DNA from: G039029935 sp039029935
GTDB lineage: Bacteria; Chloroflexota; Anaerolineae; Caldilineales; Caldilineaceae
NCBI GenBank assembly: GCA_039029935.1
Contig: JBCCFC010000113.1
Coordinates: forward strand, 1-16,820
Reading direction: 5' to 3'
Length of the DNA: 16,820 nucleotides
Position 1 is the stretch's first letter. Each line of letters starts with the position of its first letter. A model generated the notes under the pieces. That model saw only the letters and a list, made by a program, of their open reading frames with translations, had not been told where the DNA came from and did no database searches. Positions 1 through 5,982 of this stretch are shown piece by piece. Both the position numbers and the translations under genes were made by a program.

Positions 1-45
1 TAGTTATGCATCGGTCAGTCACATCAAAGTTGAGTATTTAGGGGC

Positions 46-135
46 ATGTCAGTAAAACGTATCCGCATCGTGAACAGTGATATCCAGAATAGCGTGGCGA
101 ATCAGTTCAACAACGATCATATTTTTAATAGGTGA
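46..135 (+). CDS. possible 29-aa short ORF before the UGSC module
   Basis: An ATG at 46 opens a 29-codon frame ending in TGA at 133-135, 6 nt before the preferred start of the next gene. The predicted peptide begins MSVKRIRIVNSD and resembles no family I recognise. An in-frame stop at 31-33 shows it is not the tail of a longer protein in this frame. AGGGG at 40-44 lies too close to the ATG to be a good ribosome-binding site. It could be a leader peptide, a decayed C-terminus, or chance. I would not rely on it. Confidence 0.2.
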   Translation: MSVKRIRIVNSDIQNSVANQFNNDHIFNR

Positions 136-141
136 CACTTG

Positions 142-1227
142 ATGATAGAAGAAAAAACGGACCAGATGGACCTCGTTGAATGGTACTATGAACAAGGGTG
201 GACCGATGGCTTGCCCGTCGTCCCACCAACGCCAGAGAAGATTGTGGCAATGATTAAGCACTTAGGCGGGAAGCCGGAAAAGGTTGAAACCAAGGTTCCA
301 CCGCGCTGGGGGACGTTGACAAGGGAAGTTTTAGCCATCAATATGGTATTGGCGGGTTGCAAACCGGAGTATGCGCCTGTAGTGCGTGCTGCAATGTTGG
401 CGATGTGTGATGCACATTTTAATCTCAATGGTATCCAAGCAACAACACACATGGTCGCCCCGCTGGTGGTCGTGAATGGTCCCATTCGGCAGGAGATTGG
501 CATGAATGCGGGGCATAATGTCTTCGGCTCTGGCAATCGAGCGAATGCAACGATTGGGCGGGCGATTCGGTTGATGCTATTAAATGTCGGTGGTGGGTGG
601 CCCGGTGATCTGGATAAAAGCACACTCGGACATCCCGGCAAATACACGTTTTGTATCGCTGAAAATGAAGAGGCCAGCCCTTGGGCACCCTATCATGTGG
701 AACAGGGCTATGAGCCAGAAGACAGTACCGTGTTTGCCATTGGGGTCGAGCCGCCCCATAGCGTGACCAATCACGTTGCCGATGATCCCCAAGGGATTTT
801 AGACAGCATCGTCTCGTCAATGAGTACCATTGCCCACAATAATGCGGTGAGCAGCGGCTCCTGTGCAGTGGTGATTGGGCCTGAACATGCGGCGACCATT
901 GCCAAATATGGCTGGACGCGCAATGATGTGCGTAGCTATCTCTGGATGAACACGAAAAATACGTTTGGCGAAATCAGCTTTAACCATCGCTACGGGAAAA
1001 TCTACAATCGCAATTTACCACGATGGTACAAACGCGAGGCTGACGCTCGTATCCCCATCGTGCCGCGCCCAGATGACATCCACCTCTTTGTCGCTGGTGG
1101 GGAAGCAGGTCGATTTTCTGCATTTCTTCCAGGATGGGGGCATATGACCAATCCGGTGTTACGCACGATTGATGGGAAACCACCTAGCTCTGGACCGATC
1201 TGTGTCGATGGTACATGTTGGCTGTAA
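142..1227 (+). CDS. uncharacterised protein partnered with a UGSC selenoprotein
   Basis: A 361-aa protein that appears soluble, with no signal peptide or membrane segment. I chose the ATG at 142 because AGGTGA at 130-135 is spaced 6 nt from it; a TTG at 139 is too close. The N-terminus carries the segment QGWTDGLPVVPPTPEK (near residues 19-34), which looks like a family signature. Other notable stretches are a Gly-rich LNVGGGWPGDLDK near residue 150, GSCAVVIGPEHA near residue 240, and a C-terminal CVDGTCWL with a CxxxxC pair. The next gene, 110 bp downstream on the same strand, encodes the UGSC-family (seleno)protein, so a shared pathway or complex is likely. I do not know its reaction. Redox or thiol/selenol chemistry is an inference from the partner only. 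Confidence 0.85.
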   Translation: MIEEKTDQMDLVEWYYEQGWTDGLPVVPPTPEKIVAMIKHLGGKPEKVETKVPPRWGTLTREVLAINMVLAGCKPEYAPVVRAAMLAMCDAHFNLNGIQATTHMVAPLVVVNGPIRQEIGMNAGHNVFGSGNRANATIGRAIRLMLLNVGGGWPGDLDKSTLGHPGKYTFCIAENEEASPWAPYHVEQGYEPEDSTVFAIGVEPPHSVTNHVADDPQGILDSIVSSMSTIAHNNAVSSGSCAVVIGPEHAATIAKYGWTRNDVRSYLWMNTKNTFGEISFNHRYGKIYNRNLPRWYKREADARIPIVPRPDDIHLFVAGGEAGRFSAFLPGWGHMTNPVLRTIDGKPPSSGPICVDGTCWL

Positions 1228-1232
1228 AGAAA

Positions 1233-1274
1233 GGTAATCGGTATGTCAGTACACGATTACCGATTACCGATTAC
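1233..1274. repeat. GATTACC heptamer repeat forming a hairpin
   Basis: Six bases after the stop of the upstream gene. GGTAATCGG (1233-1241) is the exact reverse complement of CCGATTACC (1260-1268), and CGATTAC occurs three times in tandem with a 7-bp period (1254-1274). Related GATTACCG pieces occur near 12096-12116 and just after the stop codon at 15833, so this is a dispersed short repeat family. It has no T-run and is a poor intrinsic terminator. It may still be a transcript-end hairpin between the two genes. Confidence 0.6.
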
Positions 1275-1337
1275 AGACTTACCTGTCACCCCTTAAGTTT
1301 ACATGAACGGACAACTTTTATAAGGACAACGAAAGCA

Positions 1338-1886
1338 ATGACTTCAATTCAATTACAAACTGGACAAATCGTCTATGATCCGCGTGGTCACGTAGAGGCG
1401 GAGGCCAAACCTATCGCCCCTCGCCCAACCGCATTAGCCAATCTGCGGCTGGGGGTGTTGGATAATACAAAATGGAATGGCGGCCAACTCTTACGCCAAA
1501 CGGTCTCGCTCTTGTCACAAGAGACAACGTTTGCGAGCATCAATTTTTACCAGAAAGAGAGTTTCTCCAAGAACGCTGCACCTGAATTGATTGCCCAGAT
1601 TGCCGCAGAAAACGACGTAGTCCTCACCGCGATTGGCGATTGAGGGTCTTGTACGTCGTGCTGTACGCATGACAGCGTTTCTTTAGAGGAATCTGGTGTC
1701 CCGACCGCCATGATTGTGACCAATGAGTTTGTACACGAGGCGAGTGTCCAACGTGAGGCGTTGGGTATGACCGATTTAACGCCAGTGGTGATTACTCATC
1801 CGTTAAGCACATTGCCAGACAATGAGATTGAAAAGCGGGCGCAAGAGGCGGCTGCACAGGTAAAGTCCATTTTGATGAAGTCATAG
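1338..1886 (+). CDS. UGSC-family selenoprotein (Sec at in-frame TGA 1641-1643)
   Basis: A 182-residue protein starting at ATG 1338, with AAGGAC 9-10 nt upstream. The frame reaches a TGA at codon 102, then continues open for 80 codons to TAG 1884-1886. Reading the TGA as selenocysteine gives AIGD-U-GSCTSCCTHD, which fits the UGSC family, named for U-G-S-C, where Sec or Cys occupies the first position. The continuation after the TGA is clearly protein-like (SVSLEESGVPTAMIVTNEF, then a helical C-terminus), so this is not random readthrough. Extra cysteines follow at SCC. A hairpin at 1646-1673 lies where a bacterial SECIS belongs. The main alternative is a recent Cys-to-stop mutation (TGT or TGC to TGA). 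Biochemical function is unknown; a redox or selenol nucleophile role is inferred. The stop codon lies inside the first unit of a 60-bp repeat. Confidence 0.85.
1646..1673 (+). promoter_or_regulatory. candidate bacterial SECIS hairpin after the UGA
   Basis: An RNA hairpin immediately downstream of the TGA. The lower stem is 1646-1648 with 1671-1673 (GUC/GAC). After a small internal loop, the upper stem is 1650-1655 with 1662-1667, a GUAC/GUAC core with flanking G-U pairs. The apical loop UCGUGC spans 1656-1661. Its guanines lie about 17-19 nt from the first base of the UGA, within the range expected for a bacterial SECIS, which has a short stem-loop with an exposed G (often GU) close after the codon. 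The stem was folded by hand and is short, so a thermodynamic fold and comparison with homologues are needed. Confidence 0.5.
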
Positions 1887-1990
1887 GATTGAAACCCCAT
1901 GCTCATAGGCGCAGCTTGCTGAAGCAGGCTCGTGTCAGAGTCATGGGATTTCAATCCCATGCTCATAGGCGCAGCTTGCTAAAGCAGGCT
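1880..1990. repeat. two tandem copies of a 60-bp hairpin repeat
   Basis: The unit at 1880-1930 recurs at 1940-1990 with only a few substitutions; the shared core CATGCTCATAGGCGCAGCTT is identical. Copy 2 contains a 9-bp palindrome, CATGGGATT/AATCCCATG (1942-1961), and each copy has a second hairpin, AGCTTGCT/AGCAGGCT. In copy 1 the first palindrome has two A-C mispairs. The UGSC stop codon TAG (1884-1886) lies within copy 1, so the repeat array begins inside the gene's last codons. It may act as a REP-like element or end the transcript. No T-run follows. Confidence 0.8.
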
Positions 1991-2075
1991 TGAAAAAAAG
2001 CGCATTTTAGAGCATCTCTAGCATCACACATATATCATTATGTCTTTTATATGCAGCATAATTCTTCTGATAAAA

Positions 2076-2750
2076 ATGATGCAAAATACACCACTCAACA
2101 TTGTCTTGCTGCATGGTGCGTGGCATGGGGGCTGGTGCTGGTCACTGGTCGCCGATTTGCTACGCGCACGTGGGCATAGCGTTTTTGTGCCGACGTTAAC
2201 GGGGTTGGGCGAACGCGCACATTTGCTCGATCAATCGGTTGACTTTGAAACCTTTGTGCAGGATGTCTACCAACACCTCGTGTTTGAACGATTGCACAAT
2301 GTCATTTTGGTAGGCCATAGTTTCGGCGGCAACATCGCTGGCGTCGTAGCCGACCGTTATGCGCATTTACTAGAACGCCTCATCTTTTTGGATGGCGGCA
2401 TCCCAGAAAACGGACACTCAACACTGGACCAATTTCCGCCCGATGTGGCTACGGAACGGTTGCGTCTTGCGCAAGAATCGAGCAATGGTCTAACGATGCC
2501 GTGTCCATCGTTGGAGGCGTTGGGGTTGCTGCGTGAAGCAGATCAGGCGTTTGCCGCTGGTCGTCTGACACCGCATCCGCTCAACAGCTATCTCACCCCA
2601 ACGATGCTCAACCATCCGATTGGCAACGGCTTACCCTGTAATTTTGTTGTTTGCACAGACCTTGCATATGGTGTCATGGAACCTGCTTTGTCGATTGCGG
2701 CTACCGCAGGTTGGCCGATGCACGAACTGCGGACAGGACATGACGGTTAA
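2076..2750 (+). CDS. alpha/beta hydrolase, C-terminus short
   Basis: A 224-aa alpha/beta-fold hydrolase of the salicylate-esterase / hydroxynitrile-lyase-like type. The N-terminal strand leads into LLHGAWHGGWCW (oxyanion hole), then TLTGLGERAH, then the nucleophile elbow VGHSFGG with catalytic Ser. The catalytic His is in the final TGHDG. Family members normally continue roughly 15-20 residues after this GHD (AMVxxPxxLxxxLL-like helix); here TAA comes two residues after the His, so the last helix is missing. No alternative frame restores it. The start is uncertain: the frame stays open to an ATG at 2040, which adds 12 hydrophobic residues, but neither start has a clear Shine-Dalgarno. ATG 2076 gives the usual family N-terminus. 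The substrate is unknown. It may be a truncated but active enzyme or a decaying one. Confidence 0.75.
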   Translation: MMQNTPLNIVLLHGAWHGGWCWSLVADLLRARGHSVFVPTLTGLGERAHLLDQSVDFETFVQDVYQHLVFERLHNVILVGHSFGGNIAGVVADRYAHLLERLIFLDGGIPENGHSTLDQFPPDVATERLRLAQESSNGLTMPCPSLEALGLLREADQAFAAGRLTPHPLNSYLTPTMLNHPIGNGLPCNFVVCTDLAYGVMEPALSIAATAGWPMHELRTGHDG

Positions 2751-2812
2751 GGGAGGGAGATCACTGTGTTTGATATCTCACTCGGTACGGTGGCAATATA
2801 AGGAATGAGAAT

Positions 2813-3214
2813 ATGCGTTTAAACATCATGGCATGGGGAGTCTATGCCCTATTTGCGTTGCTGGCACTCGCCTTCAACTGGCATCCGGACATCTTTGTCT
2901 TCAATGGCCCGATGGCCTTTGCAAAAATAGCGATTTGGCTTGTCTATCTCGCTTTTCTCATCTACAGCATCTATTGCAGCACGAAAGAGAACTTGTTCAA
3001 AACGGCTGTAAAAATCAGTCGATTTCATTGGGGGCGACAGATCGGGATTGATCTCTATATCGGTGTCGCCCTCTCGCTGCTGCTTATTTATCTGCATGAA
3101 GGTACGCTCGCAGTCGCCCTTTGGCTGTTACCCTCTCTTGCATTTGCCAATCTCTCAATCCTTCTGTATTTCGCCATTCACTTTGAATCAATTGTGAGTA
3201 AACTTTTAGTTTAG
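2813..3214 (+). CDS. small four-helix membrane protein, unknown
   Basis: A 133-aa hydrophobic protein with about four predicted membrane helices, at residues 5-22, 33-55, 80-97 and 101-124. A basic loop (KTAVKISRFHWGRQ) lies between helices 2 and 3. AAGGA at 2800-2804 lies 8 nt before ATG 2813, a good ribosome-binding site. The acetyltransferase gene begins 10 nt after its stop, so the two are probably co-translated. I do not recognise the family. It has no visible catalytic motif and could be a small integral membrane accessory protein. Confidence 0.75.
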   Translation: MRLNIMAWGVYALFALLALAFNWHPDIFVFNGPMAFAKIAIWLVYLAFLIYSIYCSTKENLFKTAVKISRFHWGRQIGIDLYIGVALSLLLIYLHEGTLAVALWLLPSLAFANLSILLYFAIHFESIVSKLLV

Positions 3215-3224
3215 TGAGAATATT

Positions 3225-4346
3225 ATGACGCTTCATGAATTATCACCTCAGCTTTATTCCAGAGTACAACAACTATTTGATGGTCAAGCCAACCCACATC
3301 TTTTTTGTGCAGGCATTTTGGCGGGGAAATATCCGGGCAAAGTGATTGTCGATCATCCCGAACACCCCCGCTCTGCAATGGTCATCAAGGATGGCAACTG
3401 GTGTTATCTAGGCGGTGCTCCAACAAATCTTGCCTTTACGCAAGCACTCCGGGTCGCCTTGGCCTCCAAACAGTTTATCAGCGAAAACGCAAACTCACTG
3501 CTCTTTTTTGCGCCAATCACAGAGTGGGAAACGGTGTTGGAAACACTTGTGGCCCAGCGTCTACCCATTGCCACACCCCGTTTTCTGTATATAGCCAATG
3601 CCGCTCAATTCAACGCACCGCCAGCGACACCAAATGGGTTTTCTATCCGCTTTATGGATGAATCGCTTCGAGAAGCCACGCAAGGTGAATTACCAAAAGA
3701 CGTGCAAAATGTTTTGGAACTGCGCAGAAGTAGTAGCATCCCAGATGAGGCGGCCTTTGGGTTTGTTGCGTTGCACGATTCTTGCTGTGTTTCTTGGTCC
3801 ATGATCGATGTAATTGTTGGCACACGCGGTGATATTGGGCTGTTTACCAAACCCAACTATCGTCGCAAGGGGTTGAGCATGGCAACGTCTGGCGCAACCA
3901 TTCAATACGGTCTTTCCCACGGTCTAACAGACATTCATTGGGACGTTGTCTCATATAACACTGCCTCTGTCCATATGGCCGAAAAACACGGGCTACAACG
4001 CAGTCACACCTACAATCAAAATTTGATACTATTTGGCGAGATGGCGTATCGGGGTACACTCGCCTATCAGCACCTAGACGAAAACAGATTTCAAAACGTA
4101 CTCGATGTGTGTGAATCTCTATTTGATTTAGAAGATGGCCCCAGGTATGGTCATTTTCTCTCTGGTGCAGCCTGGGCCGGATTGGGACAAAGCGAAAAGG
4201 CACTAAGCCACTTACATAAAGCCATTGAGTTCGGGTGGGATGACCTGTTTGATTTAGAGAGTCTCCCTCCTTTAAAAATCTTTCATGGTACTGAGGAATG
4301 GGATGACATTGTGGCGCGTGTTAAAGCCAATATGAAGAATGATTAA
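3225..4346 (+). CDS. GNAT acetyltransferase with C-terminal TPR-like tail
   Basis: A 373-aa protein. Residues 1-130 resemble the N-terminal part of the GNAT_acetyltran (ZmaR-like) family, with GILAGKYPGKVIVDHPEHP and the YLGGAP strand. The GNAT core follows at about 175-262. Its acetyl-CoA binding loop is FTKPNYRRKGLSMATS (residues 207-222), and WDVVSYNTASVHMAEKHGL matches the final GNAT helix and strand. Residues 285-345 form a TPR-like helical hairpin pair (YGHFLSGAAWAGLGQSEKAL), an extra module for this family. It should transfer an acetyl group from acetyl-CoA to an amine; the substrate cannot be read from sequence. It starts 10 nt after the membrane-protein gene, suggesting one transcript. 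Confidence 0.85.
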   Translation: MTLHELSPQLYSRVQQLFDGQANPHLFCAGILAGKYPGKVIVDHPEHPRSAMVIKDGNWCYLGGAPTNLAFTQALRVALASKQFISENANSLLFFAPITEWETVLETLVAQRLPIATPRFLYIANAAQFNAPPATPNGFSIRFMDESLREATQGELPKDVQNVLELRRSSSIPDEAAFGFVALHDSCCVSWSMIDVIVGTRGDIGLFTKPNYRRKGLSMATSGATIQYGLSHGLTDIHWDVVSYNTASVHMAEKHGLQRSHTYNQNLILFGEMAYRGTLAYQHLDENRFQNVLDVCESLFDLEDGPRYGHFLSGAAWAGLGQSEKALSHLHKAIEFGWDDLFDLESLPPLKIFHGTEEWDDIVARVKANMKND

Positions 4347-4462
4347 CCAAAGCGAAGCGTTAAGAATCCCCTGTCGTTTGCTTGTGTCTGTGGTATACTG
4401 TCGGTAATATGTTCTGTGCAGATTGAGCCAGTCGAAACATGATTGATGAGGGAGGGCGTTTT

Positions 4463-4555
4463 ATGACAAAACCGATACATCCAAGTACACCGACATTTCG
4501 CCGTTTGATTGAAGGCGGCTATCTTTATATAGACAAGACCCCTTACATCCTATGA
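4463..4555 (+). pseudogene. N-terminal fragment of an AAA-ATPase_like/DUF1703 gene
   Basis: A strong Shine-Dalgarno GGAGGG (4451-4456) precedes ATG 4463. The 30 codons include FRRLIEGGYLYIDKTPYI before a TGA. This matches the conserved start of the AAA-ATPase_like / PD-(D/E)XK (DUF1703) family, which normally runs several hundred residues and follows directly with a Walker A region. Here the frame meets antisense transposase-like sequence right after DKTPYI. TATACT at 4394-4399 is a possible -10 of the old promoter. The signals survive but the gene is lost. I read this as a gene broken by insertion and deletion. Confidence 0.65.
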
Positions 4556-4758
4556 GTTGATGATTGGACTTTTGAGAAATAGTTTAACGAAATGCTTGAG
4601 TGTCAACTCATCACGACGCTCCCCCACGACAATCAACCATAATGGATTCTTACAAGCTCGGTTGCCATCCTCATCATAACAGATGATTTGGACAATGGGG
4701 GGCACTATAATTTACCCGTTATCTCGCCGATGATCGAAGTCTCTCTAGAACCATGAGA
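4550..4758 (-). pseudogene. transposase remnant (antisense)
   Basis: On the minus strand about 50 open codons contain DEDGNRACKNPLWLIVVGERRDELTLKH, ending at TAG 4550-4552. The pattern (PLWL-V-G-RRDELTL) resembles the mid-to-C-terminal part of DDE transposases. Further upstream on that strand, in another frame, is RLRSSARxRVNYSAPP, resembling the RLR-NxxxYxxPP stretch that lies earlier in such transposases. The two pieces are juxtaposed with the intervening part missing, so this is an internally deleted, dead copy. Its end touches the break in the AAA-ATPase fragment, consistent with insertion there. The exact IS family is not determined. Confidence 0.55.
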
Positions 4759-5274
4759 CAGACACTTTTCGAGGCAATTGATTTACTGGGTAAATCTACT
4801 GTTCAAGTACATGGTCGGACTCGTACCTTTCGCCAAGTCTATGATAGTGAAATTGACCAAGCCTTTTCTGATTTATATCTGAGCCAGCTACTTAACTTAC
4901 GTTGCCAGATGTATCCACACAGAGTCCAGCACTGACCGCACAGTTTGCGAGGCAAATTGCACCAACATTAGAGCGCTTGGGTTTGCTGGTCAAAGGTCTT
5001 TCACAGAGCTACTTTCTGATGGCCTATTGTGTCTATTGGTGGCAGAGTTTTGCCAGAGGCTATGCATTTGAAGTCGAAATTATACGGGACCTTGAAGCAA
5101 GTGATGTTGCGTTTGAAATGCATGATATTCGGAGTCAAACTGAACGTTATTCACCTGCGGATTTGGTTGTCTTAGGATTGTTACGTGACATCAAAACATC
5201 GACCTACTTTCTCCAATGGCAACCTTCGGGGCAGTTAGCATTTGAAGCTATTCGCGTCCTGAACCTCACTATGA
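4753..5274 (+). pseudogene. frameshifted nuclease-like gene, unknown family
   Basis: Two overlapping frames encode one protein-like product. The first starts at ATG 4753 (MRQTLFEAIDLLGK...) and runs to about 4896; the second continues from about 4897 through FAREXXX-like helices into GYAFEVEIIRDLEASDVAF, MHDIRSQTERYSPADLV and LGLLRDIKTSTYFLQ. A -1 shift (one base lost) near 4896 joins them, because the second frame has a stop at 4893. The D...DIK pattern after a conserved E could be a PD-(D/E)XK-type nuclease core, but this is only a resemblance. The open frame extends to 5315, yet its last codons are antisense to an amidohydrolase fragment and are probably not native. It is likely inactive. 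Confidence 0.5.
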
Positions 5275-5328
5275 TTATGTCCGGTACACAATATCCCCAT
5301 CACACACCGTCATAACGACCTTTGTGTG
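5275..5328 (-). pseudogene. stray copy of the amidohydrolase 3' end
   Basis: Read on the minus strand this gives KVVMTVCDGDIVYR followed by one residue and TAA, against KVVMTVFDGAIVYR at the C-terminus of the intact amidohydrolase. At DNA level 5281-5322 and 5989-6030 agree at about 36 of 42 positions by my count, and both are preceded by GATTATG (5273-5279 and 5973-5979). A stop lies just upstream in frame, so only the tail is present. It forms an imperfect direct repeat with the real 3' end, the two flanking the 5562-5972 gene. Confidence 0.75.
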
Positions 5329-5341
5329 CTAGGCTAAGTAT

Positions 5342-5470
5342 GCTTATAAACGTCTGTGTGCGATGATGCCAACGCCGTATCTGCTCGATAAGCTGGGAGC
5401 CAGTACGGGGTCGAACTATCAAATCACGACGATTACCGCTGAATGTTGCGTGAGGCGTTGCCAAATTTGA
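5342..5470 (+). other. coding-like remnant, unidentified
   Basis: A 42-codon stretch with protein-like composition (MMPTPYLLDKLGAS, then NYQITTITAE) ends at TGA 5468. A +1 shift near 5440 would continue it as LREALPNLMIYS before another stop. It has no start signal and no family I recognise. Given the surrounding fragments, I read it as the decayed C-terminal end of a lost gene, possibly of the nuclease-like gene upstream. Confidence 0.3.
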
Positions 5471-5561
5471 TGATTTATAGTTGAGTTACGGACAGTGCCA
5501 GACAGGACGCTCTATGATATGCGTTCATGAACAAAAAGAAGGTAAACAAGGAGTCATACCT

Positions 5562-5972
5562 ATGCCACGAAAAAAACTAAAAAGCAAAAAATCAAGCGCG
5601 CTAATGACGCTCAAACAGAAATTTATCCGCGATGATGATACGATAGAGGTGCTCGATTACTATTTTGATCATATCGTTGCTGACGAAAAAATTATGGGCA
5701 AAACCAAGCCAATTCAGCAGTTTGAATTAGAGGACTTGGTTATGAATTTGCTTGACCGGAAGTTGGATATCTCCATGATGGAGATCACCGATCAGAGGTA
5801 TGGGCGTCACGCCAAAGAGCAGTTTGTTCAAGGACGGTGGCTTATTATCAATCCTGACAGAATCATCAATATTGTCTATTTTCAGGACATTATGATTGGC
5901 TATCTGATCATTTCTGCGCCCAATGACGCGGAGGGCATCGACATGCTTCGTTTTGAACTGGCGTCAGAGTAA
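5562..5972 (+). CDS. small unknown protein, 136 aa
   Basis: ATG 5562 is preceded by AAGGAG (5548-5553) with 8-nt spacing, a strong ribosome-binding site, so I prefer it to the longer frame opening at 5481. The N-terminus is very basic (MPRKKLKSKKSS), which could bind nucleic acid. The rest is a mixed alpha/beta acidic domain containing VLDYYFDHIVADEK, QQFELEDLVMNLLDRKLDISMMEITDQ (given here in outline only) and a hydrophobic strand IMIGYLIIS. No known motif is visible. It sits alone between direct repeats of the amidohydrolase 3' end and converges on that gene with a 10-bp gap. The intact frame and good signal suggest it is expressed. Confidence 0.7.
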   Translation: MPRKKLKSKKSSALMTLKQKFIRDDDTIEVLDYYFDHIVADEKIMGKTKPIQQFELEDLVMNLLDRKLDISMMEITDQRYGRHAKEQFVQGRWLIINPDRIINIVYFQDIMIGYLIISAPNDAEGIDMLRFELASE

Positions 5973-5982
5973 GATTATGCGC

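Noticed and set aside
425..820. Long minus-strand open frames within the first gene (for example 186-647 and 425-820)
   Set aside because: They are antisense shadows without ribosome-binding sites or recognisable motifs.
1215..1643. A 142-aa protein ending at the TGA of 1641-1643
   Set aside because: The TGA sits in the UGSC motif and the frame continues to 1886; the upstream extension before ATG 1338 is repeat and spacer sequence.
4880..4910. Programmed ribosomal frameshift joining the two nuclease-like frames
   Set aside because: No slippery heptamer or downstream structure is evident, and the gene lies among fragments, so a mutation is simpler.
5380..5445. A decayed tRNA, from a GGGGTCGAACTA stretch resembling a T-loop
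   Set aside because: No acceptor, D or anticodon stems can be formed around it.
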